Shown here: piece by piece, positions 1 through 9,366 of the stretch
How positions within the stretch are numbered: position 1 is the stretch's first letter
How the letters are laid out: each line of letters begins with the position of its first letter
Origin: DAHUXN01 sp963729815
Lineage (GTDB): Bacteria; Acidobacteriota; Terriglobia; Acidiferrales; UBA7541
DNA: 64,000 nt
Assembly (NCBI GenBank): GCA_963729815.1
Contig: CAVSPU010000002.1
Location: 1,116,001 to 1,180,000 of the forward strand
Reading direction: 5' to 3'
Notes under the pieces: model-generated
Seen by the model: the letters and a program-made list of their open reading frames with translations, nothing else
Databases searched by the model: none
What the model was told of the DNA's origin: nothing
Translations under genes and position numbers: made by a program

Positions 1-916
1 CCGCCAGTTCCCTTTCGCGGCCCGCCACGCGCGCCAATTGCAGATTGGCCACGTTCGCGCACGAGATCAGCAACACAAATCCCACCGCGGCCAGTAGCAG
101 AAGCATGAAATCGTGCGTCAATTCATCCGTCGCATACGTGCGGAACGGCACGGCGCGAATCGTCATCTTCGCATCCGCTTGCGGGAACTCCTTCGCCAGT
201 TGTTTTCCGAGCGCGTCCATTTCCGCCGCCGCTTGCGAGACGGAGACTCCGTTCTTCAAAAGTCCGACGGGAAAAACATAGTTGTTCTTATGATCCGTCT
301 TGTCCTCCGCTGTGAACGCCAGCGGCTGCCAAAGTTCCGCGCCAACCGGATAATTGAAATCCTTGCCCATCACGCCGACGATCGTGTAGCTCTTGCCGTT
401 GATCTGCGTTTCTTTGCCGACGATCTGCGGATCGCCCGCGAACTTGCTCTGCCAAAGACCGTAGCTCAAAATCGCTTCCGCGTCGTTTCCGGGAACTCCT
501 TCCTGCGCCGTGAAGCTGCGCCCGAGCATCGGTTGCACACCAAGAACATCGAAGAAATTCGGCGTCACTCTCTCTGAATCCACGCGCTCCGGATCGCCTT
601 GTCCGGTCAGATTCGCGTTCCCTCCCGCGTGCGCCGCAATCTGCTCGAACGACCGGCTCTGCGTGCGAATCGCCTCATAATCGGCGGGATACATAGAATT
701 CTCGTCGGTAAGCGCGCCGACTTTGTTGTACATCAGCGCGATGCGGCTCAAATTCGGAAACGGTTCGGGGCGCAGCAACAATGGATCAGCGACGCTGAAA
801 ATCGCGGCGTTCGCGCCAATCCCCAGCGCCAGCGCGCACACGGCCAGCAGCGTCACGCCGGGATTCTTCAGCAGCATCCGCATTCCGTACCGTATGTCCT
901 GCATCAGCGTCCTCAT
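1..916 (-). CDS. ADOP-family permease, N-terminal part (ADOP-1, cut by window edge)
   Basis: First 305 codons of a duplicated FtsX/MacB-type permease; the rest lies left of the window. ADOP proteins sit in the inner membrane with large periplasmic MacB_PCD domains. They resemble MacB/LolC permeases but lack a fused or adjacent ATPase, so their substrate is unknown. Seen: start ATG at 916 with MRTLMQDIRYGMRMLLKNPG, a first membrane helix at about residues 20-42 carrying the family motif ALALGIGANAAIFS, the periplasmic domain with NFFDVLGVQPMLGR, then the second helix block beginning LLLLAAVGFVLLISCANVAN before the sequence ends. The opening MRTLMQDIRYGMRML closely matches ADOP-2, and the spacer between the two genes is duplicated beyond ADOP-2. 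Confidence is high for the family and nil for substrate. Confidence 0.9.
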   Translation of the reverse strand, partial: MRTLMQDIRYGMRMLLKNPGVTLLAVCALALGIGANAAIFSVADPLLLRPEPFPNLSRIALMYNKVGALTDENSMYPADYEAIRTQSRSFEQIAAHAGGNANLTGQGDPERVDSERVTPNFFDVLGVQPMLGRSFTAQEGVPGNDAEAILSYGLWQSKFAGDPQIVGKETQINGKSYTIVGVMGKDFNYPVGAELWQPLAFTAEDKTDHKNNYVFPVGLLKNGVSVSQAAAEMDALGKQLAKEFPQADAKMTIRAVPFRTYATDELTHDFMLLLLAAVGFVLLISCANVANLQLARVAGRERELA

Positions 917-1011
917 CGTTCACCCCTGTCGCTCACGCCTGCCCTAAACAACGCGAATAGGTCCCGCCCTCGTTTCGTGCGAGCCGGCGTCACGCCTTTC
1001 CAGCTCGACTC

Positions 1012-1055
1012 TGTAGCTCACGTCCCGCCCGCGTTGTGTGCGGGCTGACGTGAGG
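1012..1055. repeat. Variable-core hairpin element (short form)
   Basis: Starts TGTAGCTCACGTC and ends GACGTGAGG, so the outer arms pair as CTCACGTC/GACGTGAG. The core is CCGCCCGCG, a short loop and GCGGGC. Further short-form copies lie at 3835-3878, 6628-6671 and 30280-30323. Confidence 0.8.
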
Positions 1056-1100
1056 CCTTTTCACCCGCGCTACAAATTCACGCTACCGTTTCCCGTTCCC

Positions 1101-1169
1101 GTAGGGGCGCGGGTCCTGCCTGCGCAGGCAGGCTTCAGACCCGCCCGGGCGACCCAAGGGTCGCCCCTG
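1101..1169. repeat. Two-stem palindromic element with inserted mini-palindrome
   Basis: The element has a first stem GGGTC/GACCC and a second, near-perfect stem GGGCGACCC-AA-GGGTCGCCC. An 18-bp palindrome (CCTGCCTGCGCAGGCAGG, 1115-1132) sits in the loop of the first stem. Other copies are at 3924-3990 (same insertion site) and 18645-18709 (palindrome in the other loop). Confidence 0.75.
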
Positions 1170-1249
1170 GGAAAGCCATCACCGCTTCTCGTTTTTCGAA
1201 TTTCGTCTTTTCCAGCCACTAGCCACTCGTTACTCGCCACTGTTTTTCA

Positions 1250-3739
1250 TCACTCGTATCTCAGCGCCACCATGGGGTCCACGCGGCTCGCTCGGCGTGC
1301 AGGGATATAGCACGCCACGAGCGCCACGACGATCAGCAACGCCGAAACCACAATGTATGTGGCGGGGTCGGTGGCCGACACGCCAAAGAGCGACGCGGAA
1401 AGCAGCTGCGTCAGTCCCAGCGCGCCGGCGATTCCCACGGCCACTCCGATCACGATGAGTTTCGCGCCCTGGCCAATCACCAGGCGGAGAACGTCCCCAT
1501 GCTGCGCGCCCAGCGCCATGCGAATGCCGATCTCATGCGTCCGCTGCGTGACGAGATACGACATGACGCCATACAGCCCGACGCAGGCGAGCACCAACGC
1601 CAGCGCCGCGAACGCGCCCAGCAAGAACGTTTGCAGCGAATTATTCTGCATGCTCTCCGCGATGAGGCCGTCCATCGTCCGCACGTGATAGATCGCCAGC
1701 GCGCCATCCAGATCGTTCACTGCGCGGCGCACCGCGCCCGCCGCGCTCTCCGGCGCGACCGCTGTCTTCACTGAAACGACAGCGGAGAAACCTGGAAAGT
1801 GCAGATCGACGGCGAGAGGGCCATACGCCTCCGGCATCGCCGCCTCTCCGATCGACGACTGTTTTTCGTCCCCCACAACGCCAATCACGATCGATGGCAC
1901 ACCGCCGTCAGGGTCTGTGTACTCTTTACCGATCGGGTCTTGCCCGGGCCAGAAAGTCTTGGCCATCGTTTCGTTGATCACCACGGAAAAGCTCAAGTCC
2001 GCAGGGACTTGCACTTTGCTCATGTCTTTTACGTTCTTGTAAAGCGCATCCGCTCTCGCTATCGTCGCGGCCGCATTCTGCCCGTCCTGTTCCGTGAATG
2101 TCCGCCCTTCTAGGAGCGGAATTTGGAACACGCGGAAGTAATCGGGCGTAATCCAATTTTCTTCCACCAGCTGACTCGCCACCGCCGGATTCGTGTTTCC
2201 GGGAACCTTGATGTATCCGTTGTCCTGGCCATTGAGCGCGATTTCGTTCGAAAGCGCAGCTTCCTTCACGCCCGGAATCTGCCGGACGCGCGCCATTAGC
2301 TCTTTGCAGAAAGTGCCGCGCGCATCGGCCGTGCTGTATTTCGCGTCCGGCAAATTCAGGCGAAGCGTCAGCACATTTTCCGGATTCACGCCAATATTCG
2401 CTGAGCGCATGCGCGCAAAGCTGCGCATCAGGAGCCCCGCTCCCACCAGCAGCGCCAGGCAAACGGCAATTTCGCCCACAATCAGCGTATTGCGCAGCGC
2501 GCGCCCGCTGCCCGTGGCGCTGACCACCGCATTGGCGCTCGACTTCAGCTCCTCGCTCAGATTCAATCCGGAAGTTTGCAGCGCTGGAGCGAGTCCAAAC
2601 AAAATTCCCACGAGCACGCTGACGCCGATGGTGAAGAACAGCACGGTCATATCGATCGTCACCGGATTCACCCGTGGGATTGGCGATGTCTCCGCCGCCT
2701 GAATAAACGCGATGCCCCACGAAGCTCCCAGGGTTCCGATGACGGCCCCGCCAAGCGCCAGCAGAATGCTTTCGGTCAATAGTTGCCGCGCCAGCCGCCA
2801 GCGGCTCGCTCCCATCACCGCGCGCACGGCCATTTCGCGCTGCCGGCTCGTCGCGCGCGCCAGCAGCAGATTGGCCACGTTCGCGCACGCCACCAGCAGA
2901 ACCAGCGCCACCGCGCCGAGCAGAATCAGAAGCTGCGAACGCGACTTCCCCACCAGCCGCTCCTTTAGCGGGAACACCAGCGAATGCTCGATATCGTCGC
3001 CCTTGCGGTACTGCTTGCTGATTCGTGTCGAAACCGTCAGCAATTCCGCGCGCGCCTGCTCGATGCTCACGCCGGGCTTGATTCTTGCGATGGCGCTGGC
3101 CCAGTGCGACCCGCGGTTGTGCATCATCTCCGAGTTCATGTCTATCGGCGTCCAGATGTCCGTCGCCGCGGGGTAATTGAACCATTGCGGCATCACGCCG
3201 ATCACCGTGTACGGCTGATCGTTGAGGTTGAGCGTCTTGCCCAGCGCCGAGCGCTGCCCGCCGAAGTGCCGCTGCCAAAAGCCATAGCTCAGGATGGCGA
3301 CATGGTTCTTCCCCGCCGCGTCTTCGCCTGCGGCAAAAGTCCGCCCCATCAGCGGCGAAACGCCCAGCGTGCCGAAGAAATTGGCCTGCGTCTGGCACAC
3401 CGTCGCCGATTCCGGCTCGCCTTCGCCGCTGGCGTTCAAGCCTTGCGGATATCCGACCAGGCTCATCGAAGCGAGGCTCTTGCTCTGTGCCTGCCAGTCG
3501 AGATAATCTGCGCCATCGAGCGGGAAATTCCCCGGCGCGTTCTCTGTCTTCCGCAGCGCCACGAGCTGTGCGGGATTTTTAAATGGCAACGGCTCGAGCA
3601 GCACGGAATTGATCACGGAGAAAATCGCCGTGTTCGCGCCAATTCCCAGCGCCAGCGTCAGCACCGCAATCGCCGTGAATCCCGGCGCCTTCGCTAGCAT
3701 TCGCAACGCGTACCGTATGTCCTGCATCAGTGTGCTCAT
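1250..3739 (-). CDS. ADOP-family duplicated permease (ADOP-2)
   Basis: Complete 829-residue ADOP permease. Helix 1 is at about 20-42 (TLALGIGANTAIFSVINSVL), the first periplasmic MacB_PCD domain runs to about 260, and the first FtsX block (LGAVALVLLVACANVANLLL) covers about 270-400. A helix near 430 opens the second half, with a second periplasmic domain and a last FtsX block from about 700 to the terminal DPMVALRYE. The second periplasmic domain carries an insertion near 560-590 (around YKNVKDMSKVQVPADLSFS) absent from the sister proteins. Start ATG at 3739 follows an AGGGGTG ribosome site. The spacers on both sides are near-identical, so this gene is the unit of a recent tandem duplication. 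Exporter or mechanotransmission function is inferred from family only. Confidence 0.93.
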   Translation of the reverse strand: MSTLMQDIRYALRMLAKAPGFTAIAVLTLALGIGANTAIFSVINSVLLEPLPFKNPAQLVALRKTENAPGNFPLDGADYLDWQAQSKSLASMSLVGYPQGLNASGEGEPESATVCQTQANFFGTLGVSPLMGRTFAAGEDAAGKNHVAILSYGFWQRHFGGQRSALGKTLNLNDQPYTVIGVMPQWFNYPAATDIWTPIDMNSEMMHNRGSHWASAIARIKPGVSIEQARAELLTVSTRISKQYRKGDDIEHSLVFPLKERLVGKSRSQLLILLGAVALVLLVACANVANLLLARATSRQREMAVRAVMGASRWRLARQLLTESILLALGGAVIGTLGASWGIAFIQAAETSPIPRVNPVTIDMTVLFFTIGVSVLVGILFGLAPALQTSGLNLSEELKSSANAVVSATGSGRALRNTLIVGEIAVCLALLVGAGLLMRSFARMRSANIGVNPENVLTLRLNLPDAKYSTADARGTFCKELMARVRQIPGVKEAALSNEIALNGQDNGYIKVPGNTNPAVASQLVEENWITPDYFRVFQIPLLEGRTFTEQDGQNAAATIARADALYKNVKDMSKVQVPADLSFSVVINETMAKTFWPGQDPIGKEYTDPDGGVPSIVIGVVGDEKQSSIGEAAMPEAYGPLAVDLHFPGFSAVVSVKTAVAPESAAGAVRRAVNDLDGALAIYHVRTMDGLIAESMQNNSLQTFLLGAFAALALVLACVGLYGVMSYLVTQRTHEIGIRMALGAQHGDVLRLVIGQGAKLIVIGVAVGIAGALGLTQLLSASLFGVSATDPATYIVVSALLIVVALVACYIPARRASRVDPMVALRYE

Positions 3740-4070
3740 CGTTCACCCCTGTCGCTCACGCCTGCCCTGAACAAAGTGAATAGGTCCCGCCCTCGTTTCG
3801 TGCGAGCCGGCGTGACGCCTTTCCAACTCGACTCTGTAGCTCACGTCCCGCCCGCGTTGTGTGCGGGCTGACGTGAGGCTTTTTCACCCGCGCTACAAAT
3901 TCACGCTACCGTTTCCCGTTCCCGTAGGAACGGGTCCTGCCTGCGCAGGCAGGCTTCAGACCCGCCCGGGCGACCCAAGGGTCGCCCCTGCGAAAGCCAT
4001 CACCGCTCCTCGCGTTTCGAATTTCGTCTTTTCCAGCCACTAGCCACTCGTTACTCGCCACTGTTTTTCA
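3740..4070. repeat. Duplicated intergenic spacer, copy 2
   Basis: Near-identical to 917-1249, with the same three palindromic elements in the same order (3753-3819, 3835-3878, 3924-3990). Differences are isolated substitutions plus a short change around the start of the third element. No gene or clear promoter is visible. Confidence 0.85.
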
Positions 4071-6530
4071 TCACTCGTATCTCAGCGCCACCATCGGATC
4101 CACTTTCATCGCCCGCCGCGCAGGAATGTAGCACGCCGCCAGCGTCACTGCCGCCAGCAACACGGCCACACCTCCCCAGGTCATGGGGTCGACGGCGCTG
4201 ACTCCTACTAAAAAATTACCCACAACGCGCGACGCAGCCAGCGCTCCGAGGAGTCCGACCCCCAGGCCGCAAACAACCAGGAAAATTCCCTGCTGGAAAA
4301 TCATTTTGCAAATTTGCGCCGGCTGCGCTCCGAGCGCCATGCGGATTCCAATCTCATGCGTTTTCTGGCTGGCTGCGTATGAGACAACGCCGTAGACTCC
4401 CACGAGCACGAGAGCAAGACCCAAGAGTCCGAGGGTTGCGGCCAGCGCGGCTCCCAATCGGAAAACCAAAAATCCCTGCCCCGATCCGAGCGCCTCGTCC
4501 AGCGTCTGCACGTCGAAGACCGGCAGTGCCGGCGCCAGACTTTCAATCTCCTTCTGCGCCTCGGCGGCGATGCTTCCTGGTTGGCCGGCTGTGCGGATTT
4601 GCAACGTTTCCACCGACACGTAATTCTGTATCAGCGGGACGTACAAGTAGGGCTCGTCCTTCGCAAAGATGGATGTGTAGCGCGCATTTTTGACGACGCC
4701 CACTATATGGAATGTGACGCCCGGGTCGTCCGCCGCCGTAAACGTCATGCCGAGAACATCCTCGTGTGGCCAGAACCGTTTCGCCATGGTCTCATTCACG
4801 ATCGCGACGCGCTGCGACTTCTCGTTATCCGCGTCCGTGAATGTCCTCCCGCGCTCAAGAGGCATGCGCATCGTCGCGAAGTATTCGGTCGAAACGATGT
4901 TGTTGCTCACGGTTGGCGCAGGCTGGCCAGGAGGAGGCGTGTAGCCTGGGACGTTGATCGTCTTCGACGTGAACGTCGCGCCCATCGGTACGGAAAACGC
5001 CAAGCTCGCCGATTCGACTCCCGGCAGCGCGCGCGCACGATCGAGAAGCTGCTTGTAAAACTCCTTCCCTTGCGCGTCGCTGTAGCCCACTTCGTTCGGG
5101 TCCATGGTCAGGTTCAAGACGCTGCGCGGATCGAATCCCAGATTCAACTTCTGCGCTTCCTGCAAACTGCGCGTGAAAAGCCCGGCGACGATCAGCAGAA
5201 TCAGCGACCCGGCAATCTCCGCGACCACCAGAACGCTGCGCACCTTCTGGTGCGCGCCGGCGACGCTGCGTCCGCCTTCGTGCAGCACCTCGTTCAAATC
5301 GCTCCGCGCCGCGCGCAGTGCCGGAACGATGCCCACAATGATTCCTGTCAGCGCCGCGGCGGCGAAGGCAAACGTAAAGACGCGCCAGTCAAATCCGAAA
5401 TTCAACAGAATCGGCAGGTCCATGTGGAAATTGATCGAGCCGATCATCGCGCTGCCCCAACTGCCAATCACAATTCCCGCGCCGCCTCCCAAAAGCGCCA
5501 GAATCAGGCTTTCCGTCAGCAACTGCCGGATCAAGCGCGTGCGCGTTCCGCCCAGCGCCGCGCGAATGGCCATTTCGCGCTGCCGCACGGTGGCGCGCAC
5601 CAGCAGCAGATTGGCCACGTTGAAGCACGCCAGCAGCAGCACCATTGCCGCCAGCGCCAAAAACAAAGCCGAAACCGCGACGATAGGATTGTTTGGCAGC
5701 ACGGCAGGTCTCGCCAGCAATTCAGGGACAACGTTCAATGTCAAATCCTTTTCGTCTTGCGGATGCTCGTCCGCGAGTCGCCGTGCAATTACACTCAGCG
5801 CCGTCTGTGCTTGTTCCAGGCTGGCTCCCGGCTTCAACCGTCCAAAAACGATGAAGCTGCGCTCGTTTCGATCGCTCATGAAGTTGTTCGGGAAACCGGC
5901 CTCGATCGTCGCCATCCCCACGGGCATGTACGCCTGCATATCGACAATCGAATTCAAGCCATGAAAGGACTCCGGCACGACTCCCACCACCGTGAACGCA
6001 TGACCGTCAATCTGAACATTTCTTCCCACCACGCTCGGGTCGCTTCCAAAGTGCGTTCTCCAGTAGTCGTAGCCGAGCACGATCACCGGATCGGCGCCCA
6101 CCGTTTTCCCCTCGGAAGGCAGAATCAGCCGGCCAAGAAACGGTTTCACTCCCAGCATCGTGAAAAAATTCCCGGTCACAAAGCTCGTCAGAATGTGATC
6201 CGCGTGGCCATTCACGCTCAAGCCATCGAGCCCGATTCGGTACGCCAGCATGTCGGAAAACGCACGCGAGCCCTGCTGCAGCAAGTCCTGGTATTCCGGA
6301 TAGGAAAGATACTGCGAGAGGATTTCGTTCTTCTGCTGCCGGGCGAGAACAGTAATTTGCCCAGGGTCCTTCACCGGCAGAGGCCGCAGCAAAAAACTAT
6401 CGACCACGCTGAAGATTGCGGTATTCGCGCCAATGCCCAGCGCCAGCGTCAAGATGGCGATCAGCGCAAACCCCGGCGCCTTTCCCAGCACGCGCAGAGC
6501 GAATTTCATGTCCTGAATCAGAGTTGTCAT
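4071..6530 (-). CDS. ADOP-family duplicated permease (ADOP-3)
   Basis: 819-residue ADOP permease and one of the more divergent members. The first FtsX block reads ACFNVANLLLVRATVRQREM, with Phe where its neighbours have Ala or Val. It is preceded by a more extended hydrophobic stretch (AVSALFLALAAMVLLLAC). N-terminal helix motif LALGIGANTAIFSVVDSFLL; second half has a helix with VVAEIAGSLILLIVAGLF near 430-450. The protein ends AMKVDPMVALRYE. Start ATG at 6530 is preceded by GAGGGA. It lies 215 bases downstream of ADOP-4 on the same strand, with a hairpin element (6628-6671) between. Substrate unknown. Confidence 0.92.
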   Translation of the reverse strand: MTTLIQDMKFALRVLGKAPGFALIAILTLALGIGANTAIFSVVDSFLLRPLPVKDPGQITVLARQQKNEILSQYLSYPEYQDLLQQGSRAFSDMLAYRIGLDGLSVNGHADHILTSFVTGNFFTMLGVKPFLGRLILPSEGKTVGADPVIVLGYDYWRTHFGSDPSVVGRNVQIDGHAFTVVGVVPESFHGLNSIVDMQAYMPVGMATIEAGFPNNFMSDRNERSFIVFGRLKPGASLEQAQTALSVIARRLADEHPQDEKDLTLNVVPELLARPAVLPNNPIVAVSALFLALAAMVLLLACFNVANLLLVRATVRQREMAIRAALGGTRTRLIRQLLTESLILALLGGGAGIVIGSWGSAMIGSINFHMDLPILLNFGFDWRVFTFAFAAAALTGIIVGIVPALRAARSDLNEVLHEGGRSVAGAHQKVRSVLVVAEIAGSLILLIVAGLFTRSLQEAQKLNLGFDPRSVLNLTMDPNEVGYSDAQGKEFYKQLLDRARALPGVESASLAFSVPMGATFTSKTINVPGYTPPPGQPAPTVSNNIVSTEYFATMRMPLERGRTFTDADNEKSQRVAIVNETMAKRFWPHEDVLGMTFTAADDPGVTFHIVGVVKNARYTSIFAKDEPYLYVPLIQNYVSVETLQIRTAGQPGSIAAEAQKEIESLAPALPVFDVQTLDEALGSGQGFLVFRLGAALAATLGLLGLALVLVGVYGVVSYAASQKTHEIGIRMALGAQPAQICKMIFQQGIFLVVCGLGVGLLGALAASRVVGNFLVGVSAVDPMTWGGVAVLLAAVTLAACYIPARRAMKVDPMVALRYE

Positions 6531-6627
6531 TTGCCGTCCCTCAGTAAATCGAATTGCGGATACCGTTTGCTGTTCATTTTTTCCCCGTCACTCACCACAG
6601 CGGCGCAATGCGTTTCAGCCTCGGTTC

Positions 6628-6671
6628 TGTAGCTCACGTCCCGCACGCGTTCTGCGCGGGCTGACGTGAGG
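6628..6671. repeat. Variable-core hairpin element (short form)
   Basis: Same outer arms as 1012-1055 (TGTAGCTCACGTC ... GACGTGAGG), but the core is CCGCACGCG-TTCT-GCGCGGGC. It lies between ADOP-3 and ADOP-4. Confidence 0.75.
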
Positions 6672-6745
6672 TCTTTCGGTCGCGACTTTTCTCATCACTC
6701 GCCTTTGTCGTTGCTTGCTGATCACTGACCACTGATCACTTCTTT

Positions 6746-9178
6746 TCACTCGTATCTCAGCGCCACCATCGGATCCACTTTCCTCGCCAGCCGCGCCGGG
6801 ATGTAACACGCAGCCGTCGCCACCATGGCAAACAGCACTGCCGCTCCCACGAAAGTCGCCGGATCGCCGGGGTTCACTTGATAGAGCATGACCGCGAGCG
6901 ATCGCGTCACCGCAAACGCTCCCGCGATGCCAATGGCAATTCCAATGAATGTCAGCCGGAGCGCTTGCCCCACCACCATGCCCATGACTTGCAGCGAATT
7001 CGCGCCCAACGCCATGCGGATGCCAATTTCGTGCGTGCGCTGCGCCACGGTGTGCGCCATCACGCCGTAAATTCCAATCGCGCACAAAAACAGAGCCAAC
7101 ACGCCGAAGAAAACCATCAGTTTCGTCATCACGCGGTTTCCCGCGTCCTGGACGGCCATCAGCGTTTCGAGCTGCTCCACGGAAGAAACCGGCTGGTCCG
7201 CGTCCTCCGCCCATATCGCTTCGCGGATGGCCGCCGGCATTGCCGTGGGATTTCCGGCAGTTCTCGCCACCAGTCCCAGCGTCGCCGAAGGAAATTGCGC
7301 GAGCGGAACATACATTTCCCGCTCCGGACGGCCGCGCAATTGATACATCTTGACGTCGTTCACCACGCCCACAATCGTGCAGACCGTATGTTGCTCGCCA
7401 AATTTCAGTTTTTGTCCGATGGGATCTTCGTTCGGCCAGAATTGCCGCGCCAGCGTCTGATCGATGAGCGCGACGATTGCATTGCCGGGACCATCGGCCG
7501 CCGTGAACATGCGTCCTTTGAGCAAGCCAATCTGCATAGCCGCAAAATAATCCGGAGAAGCCGCCGTAAATCGCGCGCCGAGAATCTCTCGGGGTTGCGG
7601 CGCCGGTTTCCCAACAGCCTCGACCTCGACAGTCTGCCCAAACGCGCCGAACGGCACGAAACTCGCCGCGCCCGCGGACGTCACGCCCGGCAACGCGCGC
7701 ACTCGCGCAAGCACTGCGTCGCCGAAGTTTCGCTGCTGCGACTCTTGCGCGTACTTCGTTTTCGGCAGCGAGACTTGCGCGACCATCACGTTCGCCGGAT
7801 TGAATCCCGGGCTCGAACGCATGGAAATAATGAAGCTCTTCACCAGCAGCGTCGTCGAAATCAGCACCACCACCGACAGAGCGATCTCGCCGGCCACGAA
7901 AATCCGCCGCATGCGCGCTCCTCGTCCGCCCCGCGACGCCTGCCCCGAGGCCTCCTTGAGCGCACGGTTCAAATCCATTCCCGAACTTTCGTACGCCGGC
8001 GCCAGTCCGAAAATCAGTCCGCACACCAGCGCGATGCCCAGCGTGAACGCCAGCGTTGTAAAATCCAGATTCACCTGTCCATAATTCACCAGGTATCCGC
8101 GAATGCGGCCGGGAATCATGGATTCGATCCAGCTCATCCCCCACGCTCCACAAACGACTCCCGCCAGGCCGCCAAAGAAAAACAGCAGCAGCGACTCGGT
8201 CAGCAGTTGCTGCACCAGGCGCCCTCGGGTCGCGCCGAGTGCTCCGCGGACCGCCATTTCCTTGGTCCGTCGCGTGGCCCGCGCCAGCGTCAAGTTCGCC
8301 ACATTGGCGCACGCGATGAGCAGGATCAGCCCGACAATCCAGAAGCAGATCATCACCTGCTGCGTTCCTTCATTCTGGCCAATTTCGTAGATCATGGAGC
8401 TGGCCAGAGAAGTGATATTCGTGTTTGTCTGCGGATATTGTTTCTCGATGCGCGCAAATATCGCGGCGCTCTCTGCGCTCGCCTGGTTCTGGGTCATCCC
8501 CGGCTTCAGCCGGCCGAACGCGGAGAACCATGAATTATTGCGGTCGGCGCGCTCCTTGTCCGTCAGCGCCAATGGCGTCCACATGTTGGCGACGCCCAGC
8601 AGCGGAAATTGAAACGTTCCCGGCATCACGCCCACCACCGCGTAAGATTCGCCGTCGATCTTGATGTTTCGCCCGATGATTTCCGGATCGCTTGCGTACC
8701 GGCTCTGCCACAGTCCCTGGCTCAAAATCGCGAAGTGCCCTCCACCGGCGGTGTCTTCGTCGGCTGTGAATGTCCGCCCGAGCATTGGTTTCATCCGCAA
8801 CGTCTCGAAAAAATTCCAGCTCACTCGGCCGCCCTCGACCAGCGTCGGCGGGCCATCGCCCGTGAGATTGAAATTCCAGCTTGTCCACGCAGCGGTTTGC
8901 TCAAATGAGGTCTGCTGCTTCTGATAATCGAGATAGTCCGCCGTGGATGTGACCTGATTGCTCGTCCACCCTTTTTTCTTGTCGTGCGAGAGCAGCACCA
9001 TCAGGCGGTCCGCCTGCGGGTACGGCAGCGGTTTGATGAGCCACGCGTCGACGAAGCTGAAGATCGCCGTGTTGGCGCCAATGCCCAGCGCCAGCGTGAT
9101 GATGGCGATCGCGGCGAAGGCCGGAGATTTTCTGAGGATTCGGAAGCCGTAGCCCAGGTCTTGCCAGAGCGTTTTCAC
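6746..9178 (-). CDS. ADOP-family duplicated permease (ADOP-4)
   Basis: 810-residue ADOP permease read from a GTG at 9178, where a GAGAGG ribosome site sits seven bases upstream and the protein then begins (V/M)KTLWQDLGYGFRILRK like its paralogues. A longer frame from a TTG at 9238 lacks such a site and adds a non-homologous tail. Helix motif LALGIGANTAIFSFVDAWLI; first FtsX block WIVGLILLIACANVANLTLA; second half with LARTAGNPTAMPAAIREAIW and the final helices ending RLARKVDPMVALRYE, with a Leu-Ala replacement in the usual PARRAM stretch. Separated by 188 bases from ADOP-5 upstream. Substrate unknown. Confidence 0.92.
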   Translation of the reverse strand: MKTLWQDLGYGFRILRKSPAFAAIAIITLALGIGANTAIFSFVDAWLIKPLPYPQADRLMVLLSHDKKKGWTSNQVTSTADYLDYQKQQTSFEQTAAWTSWNFNLTGDGPPTLVEGGRVSWNFFETLRMKPMLGRTFTADEDTAGGGHFAILSQGLWQSRYASDPEIIGRNIKIDGESYAVVGVMPGTFQFPLLGVANMWTPLALTDKERADRNNSWFSAFGRLKPGMTQNQASAESAAIFARIEKQYPQTNTNITSLASSMIYEIGQNEGTQQVMICFWIVGLILLIACANVANLTLARATRRTKEMAVRGALGATRGRLVQQLLTESLLLFFFGGLAGVVCGAWGMSWIESMIPGRIRGYLVNYGQVNLDFTTLAFTLGIALVCGLIFGLAPAYESSGMDLNRALKEASGQASRGGRGARMRRIFVAGEIALSVVVLISTTLLVKSFIISMRSSPGFNPANVMVAQVSLPKTKYAQESQQRNFGDAVLARVRALPGVTSAGAASFVPFGAFGQTVEVEAVGKPAPQPREILGARFTAASPDYFAAMQIGLLKGRMFTAADGPGNAIVALIDQTLARQFWPNEDPIGQKLKFGEQHTVCTIVGVVNDVKMYQLRGRPEREMYVPLAQFPSATLGLVARTAGNPTAMPAAIREAIWAEDADQPVSSVEQLETLMAVQDAGNRVMTKLMVFFGVLALFLCAIGIYGVMAHTVAQRTHEIGIRMALGANSLQVMGMVVGQALRLTFIGIAIGIAGAFAVTRSLAVMLYQVNPGDPATFVGAAVLFAMVATAACYIPARLARKVDPMVALRYE

Positions 9179-9366
9179 GGACGCACCTCTCACACAAATC
9201 TTGAGAATGGTCACGCAGCTTTCATTCCGAACCGGCAAGGCGCTAAGGCATGTATTGACAGTAAGTTACGGGTTTTGGGGAGCTTGCGGCAGACTGGAAT
9301 TGTCCGCTTGCGGGAGGAGCCGTCTCGCTACCGGACACCCTGCTGTCCAAACTTATGGGCGCGGCA

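Larger units (their letters stand above)
917..1249. repeat. Duplicated intergenic spacer, copy 1
   Basis: This 333-base spacer between ADOP-1 and ADOP-2 has no gene. It is nearly identical to the spacer at 3740-4070, with only scattered substitutions, and the match extends a little into both flanking genes. It holds two hairpin elements of the TGTAGCTCA-type family (931-996 and 1012-1055) and one GGGGCG/GGGTC palindromic element (1101-1169) with a small palindrome inserted at 1115-1132. The near-identity implies a recent tandem duplication or gene conversion. Confidence 0.85.

Noticed and set aside
1926..3398. Long same-strand frame of 490 codons inside ADOP-2
   Set aside because: A different frame of the same gene, with Arg/Ala/Gly-rich composition and no homology. 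The true frame has the ADOP motifs throughout.
4581..6632. Open frame of 683 codons on the plus strand across ADOP-3; similar long antisense frames lie at 19066-21693, 21823-23688 and 24479-26644
   Set aside because: They lie antisense to ADOP genes, are rich in Arg, Gln and His and show no domain. They arise because the GC-rich third position of the sense gene rarely gives antisense stops.
6615..8312. 565-codon minus-strand frame across ADOP-4
   Set aside because: Frame-shifted shadow of ADOP-4. It is Arg/Gly-rich, has no ribosome site and contains no family motif.
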